Part shown: one piece after another, positions 60,419 through 64,000 of the stretch
Layout of the letters: every line of letters begins with the position of its first letter
How positions within the stretch are numbered: the stretch's first letter is position 1
NCBI RefSeq assembly: GCF_014905175.1
Contig: NC_057791.1
Location: forward strand, 13,272,177-13,336,176
Source: Aphidius gifuensis
Taxonomy: Eukaryota > Arthropoda > Insecta > Hymenoptera > Braconidae
DNA length: 64,000 nucleotides
Direction of reading: 5' to 3'
Notes under the pieces: model-generated
Told to the model about the DNA's origin: nothing
Database searches by the model: none
Seen by the model: the letters and a program-made list of their open reading frames with translations, nothing else
Program-made: the position numbers and the translations under genes

Positions 60419-61410
60419 CCCGGGTAAAAATCATTATGTCTCTCGGAGATATTTGAGAGATCTCTGAAATGTCTCTTAGTCAAGTCTCGTTTGTGGCACG
60501 ATCCGAGACTTGGCTGAGAGACTATGTTAAAGTCTCTATAAAATCTTTGTCTCTAATAAATCTTTCTTTGAAAAATAATTATGTCTCTCGGAGATATTAG
60601 AGAGACTGTGTTAAAGTCTCTACAAAATCTAAAAAAAATAAAGAAACTATATAAAAAATAAAAAAGCGATATCATATAAATTAAGCCGTATTGATTATAA
60701 ATTTACAATAATTTTAATAAATTCTAAATTCTAAAATCTTCGTCTCTAATAAATCTTTCTTTGAAAAATAATTATGTCTCTCGGAGATATTAGAGAGATC
60801 TCTGAAATGTCTCTCAGTCAAGTCTTGTTTTCAGCATGATCCGAGACTTGGCTAAGAGACTATGTTAAAGTCTCTATAAAATCTTTGTCTCTAATAAATC
60901 TTTCTTTGAAAAATAATTATGTCTCTCGGAGATATTAGAGAGACTGTGTTAAAGTCTCTACAAAATCTAAAAAAAATAAAGAAACTATATAAAAAATAAA
61001 AAAGCGATATCATATAAATTAAGCCGTATATTGATTATAAATTTACAATAATTTTAATAAACTCAAAATTCATCTAAAACATAAATTTTATTGTAAAAAA
61101 AAATTAACCAATCAATAATAATAAATGAATTAAAAAAAAAATATTACATTTTTTTTTTTTTATCAATCTACAAACAAGTATTTTTTATTTTTAAAGTACA
61201 CTTTTAGATTTATTATGTTATAAAATTCATGGGTTTAATTGCCTACATTTTATTTCTACCAGATTTTTCTTAGGAGAGACAAAGATATTATAGAGACTTT
61301 AACATAGTCTCTCAGCCAAGTCTCGGATCGTGCCACAAACGAGACTTGACTAAGAGACATTTCAGAGATCTCTCAAATATCTCCGAGAGACATAATGATT
61401 TTTACCCGGG
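60419..61410. mobile_element. MITE with 130-bp TIRs starting CCCGGGTAAAAATCATTATG
   Basis: The 992-bp element has TIRs of about 130 bases rich in GTCTCT/AGAGAC and GAGATATT. Inside, a 300-bp block (GTCTCTAATAAATCTTTC through AAGCGATATCATATAAATTAAG) is directly repeated at about 60545-60715 and 60740-61025. It sits in the alternating array; comparison with an undisrupted unit (near 59160) suggests a 2-bp AA duplication. No coding region. Confidence 0.8.
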
Positions 61411-61846
61411 AATTTTCTATGTGGTTTTTTATGGGAAAAAAAAACTTGCAGGTATTGACATTTTTTTTTTTTTTTTCATATAGAAAACGACATAGATAAA
61501 TACTAAAAAAAAATTCATAGACATTGCTCATAGGGTCTACGATAATCTAGCGAAAAAACATTAGATGGCGGAGTACTCTAAATATCACACATCGTACAAA
61601 ATAAATTAAAAGAACTACTTGCTTTTTTAACCACTGATTTTTTTTGCTGTGTTTTCACACTTTATTTTTGGTTGCACCCATTTTAATTGTTTTTTTTTAA
61701 TCCTGATTCTGATAACGCATTGTTAAACAAAAAAACTGAATAATAACTATTATCACAAAATCATCAACAGACAACTAGACTGACAAGAAAACCTTGTAAA
61801 ACAATCAATGCACATGCGCAGGATTAATGCGGATATGCATGCAATA

Positions 61847-62047
61847 GGTGCGTTCTTTCGTCAATTTTTTGTTGACGCATCATGACCGCGCATTTGCGCA
61901 AAAGCTGAAAAAGCACGTAAGTTTTTAATTGTTTGTAAGTGTGAGTAACGCACACATGTATACTTTAAAAATTTTACTTGATTCTACGACTTTTGCGCAA
62001 ATGCGCGGTCATGATGCGCCAACAAAAAATTGACGAAAGAACGCACC
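61847..62047. mobile_element. 201-bp palindromic MITE with TA flanks
   Basis: Arms of about 60 bases start GGTGCGTTCTTTCGTCAATT and contain TGACCGCGCATTTGCGCAAA; both ends are flanked by TA. The loop is AT-rich. TA duplication suggests Tc1/mariner mobilisation, though this is not decisive. Confidence 0.75.
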
Positions 62048-62314
62048 TATTAACAACCTCGCGCCTTTTTTAATTAATTTATCTCAAAAAAAGCGGGAGT
62101 TTGTCCGTATAAGCCCGTCCATCCGTATAACTCCTGCGCATGTGCATCGATCGTTTCACGCGGTTTTTCTTGTCAGTGTCGTTGTCCATAATTCATTTTC
62201 TGTCGTGACAACGCCCACAAGCAATTGTGGTTTCATAACAATTGATATTGTATCTAAGTGAAATTGAAAAAAATTAGACATAAAAAAAAAAAAAAAAAAT
62301 AATTATAATTCAAA

Positions 62315-63101
62315 ATGGTAAAAAAAAATAAAAAACCAAAAATAATTAGTGATGATAACATCATTACCAAGACTGGTGGTCGACGACCAGGCCTTAAACA
62401 CCAAGAGAATGGTAAATATTATACTTATTACATTTATTCATTTATTGGTTCATTCATTTTTCAAATATTTTTTTTATTTTCAAATTAATTTATTCATTTA
62501 TATTCATTCATTTATATTTGTTTGTCATTGTAGCTGATGACATGTTGCTTGCTGATGCAGTTCCTTTCAAAATGCATAGCAGGGCAATGTGGCCAAGAAG
62601 CAGCTACTCATACCAAGGTCACCTATCGATAATCCTCAACCATCTTCATCAGCTTCACAACTTCACTCAACTCCACCAGTTCCTTCACCTGTCCACTATC
62701 CTCAATCTTTTTCATCTGCAGTCGACTATCCTCAAATAACCCCTTCACCTGTCAATTATCTCGAATCATATCCACCAGTTGGCCATTATCTCCAACCATA
62801 CCCACCATCTGTTCATTATTCTGTACCATATCCACTAACTAACAGCTATTCTCAACCACATCCACCACCTGTCCGTTGTCATCCAACTCCAACTCCATCA
62901 GCTACAAACGTTCAGAGACATCATCCCATATCCCATGCACGATACCCCTCTGATCAATCATACAAACGACAACAACAGTCATCAAATTATGAGGAATGGA
63001 AAATGTGGCTGAAAAACAAGGTAGCTACAGGAAAAGCCCAGAATCTTACACAAGCCAGAAGATACTGGACTTTCCGGTGGTACCGGGACAACATCTTGTA
63101 A
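62315..63101 (+). CDS. Pro/Tyr/His-rich protein gene (frame uncertain)
   Basis: Exon 1 (62315-62411) encodes a basic start (MVKKNKKPKIISDDN...) with TGGRRPGLK, an AT-hook-like or nuclear-targeting patch, and ends at a GT donor. An acceptor at 62533 continues in phase into ADDMLLADAVPFKMH. The long downstream frame, 62580-63101, is one base out of step with that. It encodes about 170 residues: a Ser/Pro-rich part, then six or so degenerate repeats of 14-16 residues with YPQ/HYPQ and PPxVHY patterns. It ends with a charged, Trp-rich sequence (YEEWKMWLKNKVATGKAQ...). Either another splice form or a single-base indel joins them. Family not recognised. Confidence 0.45.
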
Positions 63102-63294
63102 AAAACTGTCACGACAACTAAAAACAACAATTAAAAATGAATAACAATAAAAAAAAATAACAATAACAATAAATAACAATTACTCAACAACTAAAAACAA
63201 ATAACACTATCAATAAATAACAATTGGAAATAAATAAATATAAAAACAACTGTATATTTATATTTATAAATTATTTGGAAAATATAAAATAAAA

Positions 63295-63650
63295 TCAAAA
63301 AATTAATAGGTTGAAAAATAATTATTATTCTTTCGATTAGTAGGATATATGTATTTTGAATCTGGTCTTTTACTTTTATCATATTTATCACAACTTGGTA
63401 TAACTTCATGTCCAAGATATTCATCAAAACTTTTACCAAACAGACCAATGCTTGATGTCTGTACAACAATTGGGCATTTTTCGGAATCATCTGTTAATTA
63501 AATATACTTCGACAAGAGCTTTCATAATTTTATTAAGCCCCATTTCTCAATGCTATTATTATATTTCTGATCTTTGTAATTACCAGGTACTGAAGCAACA
63601 AAAAAAAACATTTCTTGATGCATAATCAAGCTTTGACAACACATCAATCA
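63295..63650 (-). pseudogene. Probable tyrosyl-DNA phosphodiesterase 1 (TDP1) pseudogene fragment
   Basis: On the minus strand the translation runs LIDVLSKLDYASRNVFFFVASVPGNYK, shown here in part, then EKWGLIKL, a TGA, KLLSKYI, a TAA, and CPIVVQTSSIGLFGKSF followed by EYLGHEVIPS and PDSKYIYPT. This order (hydrophobic strand ending SVPG, KWG.LKL, then P.V.Q.SSIG.LG, then IYPT) is that of the middle of TDP1, which hydrolyses 3'-phosphotyrosyl bonds left by topoisomerase I. The two catalytic HKD-like motifs are outside this piece. Two in-frame stops and a degenerate end show it is dead. The call rests on remembered family motifs. Confidence 0.55.
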
Positions 63651-64000
63651 ATTTATTATTTATTATGTAAATTATAATGTAGGTTATATTTATTGAAAAG
63701 TTTGTTGGATACGTTTGAAAACTTTATTTAACCAGCATATGCGCTACATAAAAGCACTCCCCCAATGCGTCATAGAAAGCGGCCATGTTTAATCAAAATA
63801 AAAAAAAAACCCACTTATTTGTTAATTAAATATTGAGGTTAGATTGAGATTAGTTATGTATTGAGTATTCAATTGCGTCCTCAATAAGTACGTCGAGTCT
63901 TAACTCTTGGGTTTTACACATTGCTGAATAGTTGGTGAATCCTCGTACAGCTGGAGGACCAATTCTGTCATTTGGCAAAACAAATGCCACAATTAAAAGT
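63651..64000. other. No gene seen
   Basis: AT-rich with a less AT-rich patch at 63730-63790 (CATATGCGCTACATAAAAGC). No feature supported before the window edge. Confidence 0.3.

Larger units (their letters stand above)
58980..61585. repeat. Alternating inverted-repeat array interrupted by two elements
   Basis: A unit of about 120 bases, with ACCATCTAATTTTTTTGGCC and ATGAGCAATGTCTATGAATT, occurs in alternating orientation at about 59090(+), 59250-59310(-), 60110(+), 60210-60250(-), 60350(+) and 61510-61570(-). Neighbouring units pair as hairpins. Elements at 59352-60023 and 60419-61410 are inserted in it. Confidence 0.8.

Overview
This is an AT-rich eukaryotic window with spliced genes (GT-AG introns of 50-200 bases), long A/T runs, ATT and TCA microsatellites and dense mobile DNA. 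Codon use and the families present (arthropod Tnp2-like and Mutator-like transposases, PIF1-type Helitron helicase, BEN domain, TAA/TTA/TA/8-bp/9-bp target-site duplications) fit an insect, most plausibly a hymenopteran such as a parasitoid wasp. That taxon is an inference; no marker gene fixes it. There are no operons, CRISPR arrays or phage genes.

Layout. 1-5.9 kb: end of a tRNA-like SINE, a fold-back element (480-1355), a small two-exon ORF, a 120-bp minisatellite, arrays of alternating inverted repeats and decayed coding DNA. 6.6-9.3 kb: a long inverted-repeat element carrying a nested 694-bp Mutator-like non-autonomous element with a 9-bp duplication (a sister copy lies at 59.35-60.02 kb). 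10.5-11.7 kb: a broken acidic repeat gene. 11.85-18.31 kb: a 6.46-kb DNA transposon with 115-bp terminal inverted repeats (TIRs), a Tnp2/CACTA-like transposase on + and a multi-exon BEN-domain gene on -, both broken. 18.4-24.4 kb: degenerate repeats, a zinc-finger relic, two TWA-duplicating elements, and a relic of the 3' end of a Helitron.

24.54-36.17 kb: a giant palindrome with two 5.4-kb arms, nearly identical, around a spacer of about 0.83 kb. Each arm carries the same broken gene of an uncharacterised insect family, a minisatellite with a palindromic core and an Asp-rich tail. 36.3-39.4 kb: relics, including an unrecognised gene split by a 5'-truncated LINE. 39.7-40.84 kb: the one clearly intact gene, a three-exon Gly/RGG-rich protein of 218 residues. 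42.2-45.9 kb: a 5'-truncated Helitron whose PIF1 helicase is joined to a C-terminal ubiquitin-specific-protease-like domain. 46.01-47.12 kb: a hAT-type non-autonomous element with a perfect 8-bp duplication.

47.8-64 kb: more fold-backs, a third copy of the outer palindrome sequence, pseudogenes of TatD-type nuclease (52.7-53.6 kb) and apparently TDP1 (63.3-63.6 kb), a Mutator-like transposase relic (56.2-57.6 kb), an alternating inverted-repeat array (59-61.6 kb) with two nested elements, and a Pro-rich ORF. Most genes here act on DNA mobility. The points most worth a second look are the Helitron-USP fusion, the two-gene transposase/BEN element and the palindrome whose arms look homogenised up to an intron boundary.
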